DNA from: Solirubrobacterales bacterium
Lineage (GTDB): Bacteria; Actinomycetota; Thermoleophilia; Solirubrobacterales; Solirubrobacteraceae
Reading direction: 5' to 3'
Assembly (NCBI GenBank): GCA_003151895.1
Contig: PLYX01000156.1
Coordinates: 1 to 13,374, forward strand
DNA: 13,374 nt
Below are positions 1 through 7,293 of the stretch, piece after piece; position 1 is the first letter of the stretch, and every line of letters starts with the position of its first letter. Below the pieces are notes generated by a model. The model was not told the DNA's origin. It searched no databases and saw nothing but the letters and a program-made list of their open reading frames with translations. The position numbers and the translations under genes are program-made.

Positions 1-2
1 GC

Positions 3-488
3 GGCGATGCGCTCGGCGACGGCATCGGCTTCTGCCGGCGCGCGCCGCATGGCGGGGAAGGCCAGACGGTGCTCGACGAGCTGATGGTCGGCCAGCTGGC
101 GCGCGGCGTCCCCCCGCGCGTTGCGCGCACGCGCGCCTGGACGGCGTTGGAGCGGACCGGAGCGGCGGAGTGCGCCGCGCACGGATCGCACGAGCTCGAC
201 AGCGGCGAAGCCGTGCGCGTGACGCTCGCGCGCGCGCTCGCGCTGGAGCCGTCGCTGCTCGTGATCGACGAGCCCACCGGCAGCGTCGAGTTGCTCGAGC
301 GCGACCCCATCCTGTCGCTGTTGCGCTCGCTCGCCGACGAGGGCATCGCGGTCCTGATGAGCACCGGCGACGCCACCGCCCTCTCCGGCTCCGACCGCGC
401 GCTGTCGCTGTCGGAAGGCGAGCTGCGCGGCGAGACGAGCCCCGAGCTGGCGCCCGTCGTTGCGCTGCGCCGCCTGGCGAGCGCGTGA
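3..488 (+). CDS. Degenerate ABC transporter ATP-binding subunit (5'-truncated by window edge)
   Basis: This is the C-terminal part of an ABC ATPase; the frame is open to the window edge, so the start and Walker A lie upstream. Walker B is intact (LLVIDEPTGS). Three other motifs are altered compared with the next gene. The Q-loop Gln is replaced (IGFCRRAP where the partner has VGFVYQNP). The signature LSGGE reads LDSGE. The H-loop reads STGD instead of VTHD, so the switch His is missing. It lies 51 bases upstream of a canonical ATPase and in the same direction, so it is probably the non-catalytic half of a heterodimeric nucleotide-binding pair for the FtsX-type permease downstream. The family call is firm; reduced ATPase activity is inference. 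A decaying paralogue is the alternative. An internal GTG at 69 is unlikely to be the true start because the homologous reading continues upstream. Confidence 0.85.
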   Translation, partial: GDALGDGIGFCRRAPHGGEGQTVLDELMVGQLARGVPPRVARTRAWTALERTGAAECAAHGSHELDSGEAVRVTLARALALEPSLLVIDEPTGSVELLERDPILSLLRSLADEGIAVLMSTGDATALSGSDRALSLSEGELRGETSPELAPVVALRRLASA

Positions 489-539
489 GCGCGCGCCGAG
501 CGGCGGCAACCCGACCGGCGCGCGCTTTGGAGTAGCGTC

Positions 540-1277
540 ATGACCATGCTCGAACTCGAGCGGGTCGTCAAGCACTACCACGCGGGCGGCGAGCCGGTGC
601 GAGCCGTCGACGGCGTGAGCCTCGGCGTCGAAGCCGGGGAAATGGTCGCCCTGCACGGCCCGAGCGGCTCGGGCAAGACGACGCTGCTGCTGTTGATAGC
701 CGCGCTGCTGGCGCCTGAGGAGGGCTCGATCCGCTTCGACGGGCGCGAGCTCTCCCGCATGTCCGAGAACGAAGCGTGCGACTACCTGCACCGCGACGTC
801 GGGTTCGTCTACCAGAACCCGCAACTGATGCCGCGCGTCTCGGCACTGGAGAACGCGTCGATGAAGCTGCTGGTCGGCGGTCTCGGCACGCGCGCGGCCA
901 AGGCCCGCACGCTGCCGTGGCTGCGACGCGTCGGCTTGGAGCAGACACTCGAGCGCACTCCCGAGCAACTCTCCGGCGGCGAGCGCCAGCGCGTGGCCAT
1001 CGCGCGCGCGCTCGCGGGCGAGCCGCGGCTGATCCTCGCCGACGAGCCGACCGGCAACCTCGACAGCGCACGCGGCGGGGAGATCGTAGAGCTGCTGGCC
1101 TCCGTCGCGCACGAACACGACGCCGCCGTGCTGCTCGTCACCCACGACCTGGAGGCCGCGAGCATCGCGGACCGCCGCTTCACCTTGCGGGACGGGAGGC
1201 TGACAGAGTGTCCGCTCGCCGCGGAGACGAAAAGCCAGTCCGTGCCCCACCCGCATTCGGTGACCGCGCGAGGGTGA
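540..1277 (+). CDS. ABC transporter ATP-binding protein, MacB/LolD class
   Basis: This 245-residue cytoplasmic ATPase should power an FtsX-type permease. All motifs are present: Walker A GPSGSGKTT (residues 40-48), Q-loop Gln92, signature LSGGERQR (144-151), Walker B LILADE (164-169), D-loop around residues 172-176 and H-loop His202 in LLVTHD. The length and the sequence DEPTGNLD are typical of the MacB/LolD/SalX group, whose members often extrude lipids, peptides or antibiotics, or drive mechanotransmission rather than classic transport. The ATG at 540 is followed by a second in-frame ATG at 546, so the start is uncertain by two codons. The C-terminal 20 or so residues are a non-conserved tail. 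The permease begins three bases after the stop, implying cotranscription and probably translational coupling. The substrate cannot be read from this protein. Confidence 0.95.
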   Translation: MTMLELERVVKHYHAGGEPVRAVDGVSLGVEAGEMVALHGPSGSGKTTLLLLIAALLAPEEGSIRFDGRELSRMSENEACDYLHRDVGFVYQNPQLMPRVSALENASMKLLVGGLGTRAAKARTLPWLRRVGLEQTLERTPEQLSGGERQRVAIARALAGEPRLILADEPTGNLDSARGGEIVELLASVAHEHDAAVLLVTHDLEAASIADRRFTLRDGRLTECPLAAETKSQSVPHPHSVTARG

Positions 1278-1280
1278 GCG

Positions 1281-3929
1281 GTGTCACGCACTGAGACGCC
1301 GCGGGCGCAGCCCCTGATGCGGCCCCGCGCGCTGTTCTACCTGTACCGCCGGCGGCTGCGCGTGCACGCCGTCCAGGAGCTGCTCGCCGGCCTGGGGGTG
1401 GCGATCGCGGTGGCGCTCGTGTTTGCGACGATCGTCGCGTCCGCCAGCATCGCCGGCTCGGCCGGCGAAGTCGTCCACGCCGTGATCGGCCCGGCGAGCC
1501 TGCAAATCCGCGCGCGCGGCCCGGGCGGCATGCCCGAACGCCTGCTCGCGCGCGTCGAACACCTGCCCGGCGTCAAGCAGGCCGCGCCGCTCTTGGAGCA
1601 GACCGCCACGATCGTGGCACCCGACGGCCGCCGCGTCACGGTCGACCTCGCCGGCGCCGACACGAGCCTCGTGGTGCTCGACGGGCTCGCCCATACGCTG
1701 CCGACCTCAACCCTCTCGGCCGGAGGGATCGGCCTCAGCCGGACGAGCGCGGAATGGATTGGGATCCCCACCCGCTCCATCCCCGCCCACCCGACAGCCG
1801 CTTCGGGCTCAGGCGATGAAGCCGGCGTGTCGCTGCTGCTGCGCGGGCAGGCGATCCCGTTGAAGGTGTCGGCGGTGCTCGGTCCCGAAACGTTCGGCGC
1901 GCTCTCGCAGGCGCGGGTCGCGGTGATGCCGCTCGACCAACTGCAGCGGCTCGCCGGCCTGAAGGGACGAATCACGCGCATCCTCGTGCAAACCAAGCCG
2001 GGAGCGGGAGCCGCCGTGCGAGCGGAGCTGCGAGCGCTCGTACCCTCCGAGGCGCCCCCCATGGCGGGGGGCAGGCAGGCGGGCGCGGGGTTCGACGTGG
2101 CGGCAGCCGACCAGGACGTCGCGCTGCTGCGCCAGGCGCTGCGTCCCAGCGACCAGGCGAGCGCGTTCTTCGCCGCGATCAGCGCGCTGCTCGGCCTGCT
2201 GTTCGCCTTCAACGCGCTGCTGCTGACGGCGCCCGAGCGGCGCCGGGCGATCGCCGACCTGCGCCTGATCGGAACCAGGCGCAGCGCGATCGTGCAGATG
2301 TATCTCTTCCAGGCCCTATGTCTCGGGACGGTCGCCTCGCTCGTGGGATTGCTTGGCGGCTACGCGCTGTCGCTCGGCGCCTTTCACCAGTCGACGGGAT
2401 ATCTCGCCGCGGCGTTCACGCTCAGCACGCGCACGGTCGTCTCCGCGCAGCCACTGCTGCTGGCCTTCGCGGGCGGCGTGCTGGCAACGTGCATCGCCTC
2501 GGCGGTGCCGCTGCTCGACCTGCGCCGCGCGAGGACGCTCGACGCCGTCTACCACGAGAGCGGCGTGCCCGGCAACACGCTTTCCGCCGGCGCCCGGCGC
2601 GGACTGGCGCTCGTGGCCGCGAGCCTGCTGGCCGTCACCACCGTCCTGTACCTGCTCGAGCCCTCGCTTGCGCTGCTCGCAACCGCGGTGCTCGCGCTCG
2701 CGACCGTGCTGACGGTACCGCTTACGTTCGCGGGCGTGCTGCTCGGCGCGCGCGCGCTCGCCGAGCGCCGCCAGACGCTGACGATCCTGCCGGTGGCGCT
2801 CTCCTCGCTGCGGGCCACGACGCTGCGCTCGCTCGCGCTCGCGGCGACCGGCGCCGTCGCGCTGTTCGGCAGCGTCGCGCTGGGGGGAGCGCGCGCGGAC
2901 CTGCTGCGCGGGATCGAAGGGTTCTCCCACGACTACTCGGCCGACGCGAGCATCTGGGTCGGCACTCCGGCCGACAACCAGGCGGTCGTCGACTTCCGAG
3001 CGGATCGCATCGCGCGGCGCATCGCCGCGATACCGGGGGTTGTCGGCGTGCGCGCGTTCCAAGGAGGGTTTCTCGAACTGGGCGGGCGGCGCGTGTGGAT
3101 CGTCGCGCGCCCACCGGGGGCCAATCTGAATGTGCTGGACAGCCAGGTTCTGGAAGGAAGCTCGACGGCCGCGACAGGACGGCTGGGCGAAGGCGGCTGG
3201 ATCGCCGTCTCCCGGCAGATTGCCGAAGAACACCACGTCGGCGTCGGCGGCACGCTCACGCTGCCGACCCCGAGCGGCCCCGCGCGCTTGAAGGTCGCCG
3301 CGACCACGACCAACCTCGCCTGGAGTCCCGGCGTGATCTTCATGAGCGGCGCCGACTACAGCCGCCTGTGGGCGAGCACGACGCCGACCGCACTCGGGGT
3401 CGAGCTCGGGCCGGGCGTGAGCGTCGCGCGCGTGCGAAGTGCGATCGAGCGCGCGCTCGGGCCGGCGAGCGGCCTGCAGGCGACAACGGCGTCCGCGCGG
3501 GAGGCGAGCATCGACGCGCTGACGAGCGATGGGCTCGGCCAGCTCGGGGAGATATCGACGCTGCTGACGATCGCCGCGATCCTCGCGATGGGAGCCGCGC
3601 TCACCTCCGCCATCTGGCAGCGGCGGACGTCGCTTGCCGGACTGCGGCTGTCGGGCGTCAGGCCCCATCGCCTGCGCATGATCCTGCTGTGCGAGTCGGC
3701 GCTGATGCTCGGCGCGGGCTGCGTAACCGGGGCGCTGGCGGGCATCTACGGGCAGCTCGTGATCGACGCCTACCTGGCGCACGTCACCGGCTTTCCGGTC
3801 GCCGGCCTGGGCGCCGGCCCGCGGCCGCTCGAGATATTCGCGCTCGTGATCGCCGTCGTGCTCGCGATCGTGGCCGTCCCCGGCTACCTCGCTTCGCGCG
3901 TCTCCCCGGCGCTCGCCTTCAATGAGTAG
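1281..3929 (+). CDS. FtsX-family ABC transporter permease, ten predicted membrane segments
   Basis: This 882-residue membrane protein is the transmembrane partner of the ATPases upstream. Hydrophobic segments lie near residues 36-57, 293-316, 340-364, 391-411, 440-459, 461-490, 515-535, 757-778, 799-824 and 850-870. Large extracytoplasmic domains fall at about 60-290 and 540-755. Two FtsX-like core blocks are visible: residues 318-365 (ERRRAIADLRLIG followed by hydrophobic helices) and 781-825 (RRTSLAGLRLSG likewise). The duplicated layout means one chain could supply both halves of the transporter. That fits two upstream ATPases, one canonical and one degenerate. The GTG start has an AGGG six bases upstream; the next in-frame ATG is codon 13. 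The last eight bases overlap the next gene. Substrate unknown; the terpene synthase neighbour suggests a lipid or terpenoid, which is inference. Confidence 0.92.
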   Translation: MSRTETPRAQPLMRPRALFYLYRRRLRVHAVQELLAGLGVAIAVALVFATIVASASIAGSAGEVVHAVIGPASLQIRARGPGGMPERLLARVEHLPGVKQAAPLLEQTATIVAPDGRRVTVDLAGADTSLVVLDGLAHTLPTSTLSAGGIGLSRTSAEWIGIPTRSIPAHPTAASGSGDEAGVSLLLRGQAIPLKVSAVLGPETFGALSQARVAVMPLDQLQRLAGLKGRITRILVQTKPGAGAAVRAELRALVPSEAPPMAGGRQAGAGFDVAAADQDVALLRQALRPSDQASAFFAAISALLGLLFAFNALLLTAPERRRAIADLRLIGTRRSAIVQMYLFQALCLGTVASLVGLLGGYALSLGAFHQSTGYLAAAFTLSTRTVVSAQPLLLAFAGGVLATCIASAVPLLDLRRARTLDAVYHESGVPGNTLSAGARRGLALVAASLLAVTTVLYLLEPSLALLATAVLALATVLTVPLTFAGVLLGARALAERRQTLTILPVALSSLRATTLRSLALAATGAVALFGSVALGGARADLLRGIEGFSHDYSADASIWVGTPADNQAVVDFRADRIARRIAAIPGVVGVRAFQGGFLELGGRRVWIVARPPGANLNVLDSQVLEGSSTAATGRLGEGGWIAVSRQIAEEHHVGVGGTLTLPTPSGPARLKVAATTTNLAWSPGVIFMSGADYSRLWASTTPTALGVELGPGVSVARVRSAIERALGPASGLQATTASAREASIDALTSDGLGQLGEISTLLTIAAILAMGAALTSAIWQRRTSLAGLRLSGVRPHRLRMILLCESALMLGAGCVTGALAGIYGQLVIDAYLAHVTGFPVAGLGAGPRPLEIFALVIAVVLAIVAVPGYLASRVSPALAFNE

Positions 3930-5100
3930 GGCGTTGACGCCCGGGCAGTCGGCGCGCGCGGGCGGCGCGCTCGTGATCGCGAACGCCCGCTACTGGACAG
4001 GCGTCGCGCCACTCGTGCGGGCGCGGCTCTCGCGCTGGGAGGGGCGCGCTCAGGCGATCCCCGATCCGGCACTCAAAGCGCTCGCGACCGAGAAGCTGCG
4101 CGAGGAGCGCTTCAACGTGGAGGTCGCCGCGACGCTTGCGACACTCGCGCCGCGAGCGCGGCGCGCAAGCACGGTCGAGGCGATCGTGGCTTTGCAAGTC
4201 ATGTACGACTACCTGGACCTGCTGACCGAGCAGCCGCTGACCGAGCAGCCGCTGACCGAGCAACCGCTGCCCGACCCGCCGCTGCCGGACCCGCCGGCCG
4301 ACGCTCGCTGCCTGTTCGCGGCATTCACCGACGCGCTCACCCCCGGGGAGCACTCCGACGGGGACTACTACCGCCACCACCCGCAATCGCGGGACGGCGG
4401 CTACCTGCGAGAGCTGGTGAGAGCTGTGAGGCTCTCGCTGGCGAAGCTGCCCGCGGCGGAGGCGGTCGGCGAGGTGGCGCTGCACAGCGCCAAGCGCTGC
4501 GCCGACGCGCAGGCATTGAGCCACGCGGCGGCGCACTCCGGGACAGCCGAGCTCGAGCGATGGGCCAGGCGCGAGGCGACGGGCGGGGGGTGGGCCCCCC
4601 AAGACGGGGGGCAGGCAGATCTTCAGTGGCTGGAGTTCCTCGCGGGAGCGGCGGCATCCGTGCTCGCCGTGCACGCGCTGATCGCCGCCGCGGCCGACCC
4701 CCGCACCACGAGCCGGGACGCCGAGGAGATCGACGCGGTCTACCTCTCGATCTGCGCGCTCACGATGCTCGACAGCCTCGTCGACCACGAGCATGACATC
4801 GCCACAGGCGAGCTCAACTACATCGAGCTCTACGAGAGCCATGAGCTGATGGCCACGCGCCTTGCAAGCCTCACTCGAGACGCGGCGAGCAAGGCACGCG
4901 CGCTCCCGGGCGCGGCGCACCACACCATGATGCTCGTCGGCGTCGTGGCGTACTACGCCTCGGCGCCTGCCGCAAGCAGCGCGTTCGCCCAGTCCGTTGT
5001 GGCGGGAGTCCGCGAAGAACTGCGACCCCTCATGACGCCCACACTCGCGGTCATGCGAGTCTGGCGTCTGGCAAAGCGGACGCGGGCGAGGTGGCCATGA
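3922..5100 (+). CDS. DUF2600 family protein, tetraprenyl-beta-curcumene synthase-like (large-terpene synthase)
   Basis: This 392-residue protein matches the DUF2600 family, whose studied member, Bacillus YtpB, cyclises long-chain prenyl diphosphates to monocyclic C35 terpenes. Recognisable family blocks are YWxxxxxxxxxxxxxxAQAIPDPALK (residues 24-53), an early Asp-rich DYLD (96-99), TDALTPG (136-142), YYRHHPQSRDGGYLRELV (149-166) and an Asp-rich helix DSLVDHEHD (284-292). Both acidic sites expected for metal-diphosphate binding are present, so the enzyme is probably active; this is inferred from family knowledge. There is no signal peptide. The ATG overlaps the permease stop by eight bases, so it is likely translated by coupling within the transporter operon. 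A tandem repeat encodes LTEQP three times and LPDPP twice directly after DYLD (residues 101-125), in a loop of the family. Substrate length and product are unknown. Confidence 0.85.
   Translation: MSRALTPGQSARAGGALVIANARYWTGVAPLVRARLSRWEGRAQAIPDPALKALATEKLREERFNVEVAATLATLAPRARRASTVEAIVALQVMYDYLDLLTEQPLTEQPLTEQPLPDPPLPDPPADARCLFAAFTDALTPGEHSDGDYYRHHPQSRDGGYLRELVRAVRLSLAKLPAAEAVGEVALHSAKRCADAQALSHAAAHSGTAELERWARREATGGGWAPQDGGQADLQWLEFLAGAAASVLAVHALIAAAADPRTTSRDAEEIDAVYLSICALTMLDSLVDHEHDIATGELNYIELYESHELMATRLASLTRDAASKARALPGAAHHTMMLVGVVAYYASAPAASSAFAQSVVAGVREELRPLMTPTLAVMRVWRLAKRTRARWP
4222..4296 (+). repeat. 15-bp in-frame tandem repeat, five units, inside the terpene synthase gene
   Basis: Five consecutive 15-base units start with CTGACCGAGCAGCCG. 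Units 1 and 2 are identical, unit 3 has one change, and units 4 and 5 are a diverged pair (CTGCCCGACCCGCCG and CTGCCGGACCCGCCG). They encode LTEQP x3 and LPDPP x2. Because the unit is a multiple of three, copy-number change would not break the frame. Confidence 0.95.
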
Positions 5101-5142
5101 GCGCGCGTTACGCGATGTATTGTCTAAGTGAGCGTGCGTCGT

Positions 5143-5176
5143 TGGAGCGGTTTCGTCGGGTCATCGGACCGCTCCA
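5143..5176 (+). promoter_or_regulatory. Hairpin between the ABC/terpene operon and the secreted-protein genes
   Basis: A perfect 9-bp inverted repeat pairs TGGAGCGGT (5143-5151) with ACCGCTCCA (5168-5176) around a 16-base loop. No T-run follows, so it is not a textbook intrinsic terminator. It ends 12 bases before an AGGAG at 5189-5193. It could be an operon-end structure, a processing site or a leader element of the next gene; the sequence does not decide. Confidence 0.5.
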
Positions 5177-5204
5177 CCGCGAGCCCACAGGAGTTACATG
5201 AGTA

Positions 5205-5723
5205 GTGAACCGAGCTGAGCAAAGCGTGGTACTGAGCCGCAAGCGAAAGCGAGTTCGACCAGCCATCGGTCTGGCGCTGCTTGGGATGCTCGCCGGCGGA
5301 GCGTCCGTCGCGATCGGGACGGCCGAGGCTCACAGCACGACACGCCGGCCGCAAGCCCGCGCGGCGCGCGGCTTGAAGGCGAGCGACACGGCCCATCTGC
5401 ACTACGTCTCGGCGTCGGGCTCGCTGCTCTACGAGGAAGGCGGGGCATCCGGAACGCTCCCGGGCAGCATGCGCGTGCATTTCGACGTCGGCGCCACCTT
5501 CACCGGCAGCTTCACGATCTACACGCGAGGCGGCACGATCAGGGGCCATGGGACAGCGACACCTCACGGATCGGGTGTATATGAAAGCTTCGCCGGATCG
5601 CTCGTCGTCACCGGCGGCAGCGGCCGCTACGCGCACGCGCACGGCCGAGCCGGACTGTACGGCACGTTCAACCGCGACACCTACGGCCTCTTCGTGCAGA
5701 CGACCGGCACCCTCCGCTATTGA
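5205..5723 (+). CDS. Secreted protein with a possible allene-oxide-cyclase/dirigent-like beta-barrel
   Basis: A 172-residue exported protein. The N-terminus has basic residues (SRKRKRVRP) followed by a hydrophobic stretch from about residue 20 to 40 and a likely signal peptidase site near GTAEA-HS. The mature part is rich in Gly, Ser, Thr and aromatic residues in alternating beta-like patterns. It contains GTATPHGSG and VTGGSGRYAHAHGRAGLYG, resembling the GGTGxYxxAxG segment of small secreted barrel proteins (allene oxide cyclase or dirigent-like). That family call is tentative and from memory of motif shape. The GTG start has AGGAG 11 bases upstream, a long spacing. A competing ATG at 5198 is only four bases from the AGGAG but opens a six-codon ORF ending in TGA. 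The stop is nine bases before the preferred start of the next exported protein, so the two are probably cotranscribed. Confidence 0.7.
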   Translation: MNRAEQSVVLSRKRKRVRPAIGLALLGMLAGGASVAIGTAEAHSTTRRPQARAARGLKASDTAHLHYVSASGSLLYEEGGASGTLPGSMRVHFDVGATFTGSFTIYTRGGTIRGHGTATPHGSGVYESFAGSLVVTGGSGRYAHAHGRAGLYGTFNRDTYGLFVQTTGTLRY

Positions 5724-5731
5724 GGGCGCAA

Positions 5732-6538
5732 GTGAGTCGAGGGACAATCGCGCGCTGCTCCACGCTCCTGGTGGCGGTCCTGCTTTGCCTGTGCTTTGCG
5801 GCCGTGGCCCAGGCGACACTGCCGGCGAGGCTCGGCGCGGCGTTCCTTCCCGAGCGGCTGGGACGGGCGACCACACTCGAATTCGCCTTTTCCTTCACCG
5901 CCCCGGCGGGCCAGGTGCCGCCCCCGCTGACCCAGATCGAGCTGCGCTATCCCGACAACCTTGGGTTGGGGCTGAGCGGCCTTGGGCTGGCCACGTGCAC
6001 CGCCGAGATCCTCGACGCTTCAGGCCCCTCCGGATGCCCGCCCGATTCGGTCATGGGCTACGGCGCCGCGCTGACGGGAATCGTGCTCGGCGCCACGATC
6101 ATCACCGAGAGCGCGCCGATCACGATCCTGCGCTCACCCGATCAGGAAGGCCATCTCGCGGTGCTCTTCTCCGCGGAAGGAACCACCCCGGTGGACACTC
6201 GCATCGTCTTTCCCGGCCTGCTGCTTCCCGCGCTGGCGCCGTTCGGAGGCGTGGTGAGCGTCGGCGTGCCGCTCGTCCCGACGCTGCCCGGAGCTCCCTA
6301 CATATCCATAATACGGCTGCGTGCCACAATCGGGCCGCAGAAAGTCACCTACTACGAACAGGCGGGCGGCAGGACGCTCGCCTACCAGCCGAAGGGCATC
6401 CTGCTTCCACACAGCTGCCCGCGCCGCGGCTTTCCGTTCGCCGCACAATTCAGCTTCGTGGACGGCAGCCACACGAGCGCCCGCACGGCGGCGACCTGCC
6501 CGGCGCGCAGGCGACGGGGTGGCGCTTCGCGCCACTGA
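5732..6538 (+). CDS. Secreted protein of unknown function, Cys-containing actinobacterial family
   Basis: A 268-residue exported protein of unknown function. The GTG at 5732 is preferred over the TTG at 5720 because GAGGG (5722-5726) lies five bases before it. The signal peptide is clear: a short basic N-terminus, hydrophobic STLLVAVLLCLCFAAV and a site after AVAQA. Mature sequence features are IELRYPDNLG, paired cysteines (LATCTAEI and SGCPPDS), and a C-terminal block PHSCPRRGFPFAAQFSFVDG ending in TCPARRR. I recall similar CPRxGFPF-type secreted proteins in Thermoleophilia, with no assigned function. The cysteines may form disulfides outside the cell. There are no membrane segments beyond the signal and no sorting motif. 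It directly follows another exported protein, suggesting a shared envelope role; this is inference. Confidence 0.8.
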   Translation: MSRGTIARCSTLLVAVLLCLCFAAVAQATLPARLGAAFLPERLGRATTLEFAFSFTAPAGQVPPPLTQIELRYPDNLGLGLSGLGLATCTAEILDASGPSGCPPDSVMGYGAALTGIVLGATIITESAPITILRSPDQEGHLAVLFSAEGTTPVDTRIVFPGLLLPALAPFGGVVSVGVPLVPTLPGAPYISIIRLRATIGPQKVTYYEQAGGRTLAYQPKGILLPHSCPRRGFPFAAQFSFVDGSHTSARTAATCPARRRRGGASRH

Positions 6539-6570
6539 CTCCGTCCCGCCCCGCCGGATAGGCTGCCCGG

Positions 6571-7293
6571 ATGCCGCCCGTAGAACGCGTCGTCCCAAGC
6601 TTCGCCGCCGAGCCCCCGCAGGAGGGCCTGCCCTACGGGCGCTGGGCTGAGCGCCTGGAAGAGGAGCTGCACGCCGCGTGGGCCGAGCTCGACACCGACG
6701 GGGAGGATCTCGGCGAGCCGGGGGAGATCGCGTGGTACCCGGACAGGACCTGGCACGGGCGCCGGTATGTGCCCGCAACCTCGATCACCTCGGGCGGCTA
6801 CGAGCTGTTCGGCTACGTGCGGTTCGTAACCGGCGGCGGCGACGGCGAGCCGATTGAGCTCACCGCGCACGGTGACTTCACCGAGGAGACCGCCGAGCGC
6901 AACCCCGAATGGAAGCTCGACGTGTGCGACGAGGTGATCGGCTCGTGGCACGGGCAGAACGGGGCGGTTGCGGCGATGACACTCGTGTGGGGACGTCCGC
7001 TCGTGGGGGCCGGGCGGATCGTGACCGCCGAGCTCGGCCGGGCGACCGTGGACCAGTGTGAGCTGATCGAGCAGCGCTTCACCCTGATCGCACCCGACGA
7101 CTACCGCCACGATCTGCTCGAGATCAAGCTATGGGGCGGCAAAGGGCAGGAGCTTGCCTGCGAGTCACTGTATGAGGCGGAGGATCAGGGCGATAGTGGC
7201 ACTGGAGAGGGGGGTGACGGCACTGGCGGTGGTGACGGCGAGGGCGGTGGTGGTGGTGTCGGCGAGGGCGCCGGCGACGGCGGGAGCTTGTAA
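6571..7293 (+). CDS. Hypothetical protein with Gly-rich C-terminal tail
   Basis: I do not recognise the family of this 240-residue protein. There is no signal peptide or membrane segment. The body (about residues 20-205) is acidic and rich in Trp, Tyr and Glu (for example IAWYPDRTWHGRRYVP, PEWKLDVCDEVIGSWHG and DLLEIKLWGG) and has the codon bias of a real gene. The tail from about residue 210 is almost only Gly, Asp, Glu and Ser. That tail (7185-7293) is the reverse complement of the Pro-rich tail of the convergent protease gene, so at least one of the two tails may be a passive by-product of the other. The start is the ATG at 6571, 32 bases after the previous stop, without a convincing ribosome binding site. 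Confidence 0.7.
   Translation: MPPVERVVPSFAAEPPQEGLPYGRWAERLEEELHAAWAELDTDGEDLGEPGEIAWYPDRTWHGRRYVPATSITSGGYELFGYVRFVTGGGDGEPIELTAHGDFTEETAERNPEWKLDVCDEVIGSWHGQNGAVAAMTLVWGRPLVGAGRIVTAELGRATVDQCELIEQRFTLIAPDDYRHDLLEIKLWGGKGQELACESLYEAEDQGDSGTGEGGDGTGGGDGEGGGGGVGEGAGDGGSL

Noticed and set aside
2316..3782. Long open frame on the minus strand opposite the permease
   Set aside because: Its translation is an Arg/Gln/Glu/Asp-rich string without motifs. It is the mirror of a strongly supported membrane protein gene and is explained by GC-rich codon bias.
3919..4923. Long minus-strand frame opposite the DUF2600 gene
   Set aside because: The plus-strand frame carries clear family blocks; the minus frame is a shadow.
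5143..5176. Reading the hairpin as a rho-independent terminator
   Set aside because: No T-run follows the stem, so I list it only as a regulatory or structural hairpin.
5548..6561. 337-codon plus frame across the two secreted protein genes
   Set aside because: It crosses two well-supported signal-peptide genes in another frame and is Arg/Pro/His-rich without motifs.
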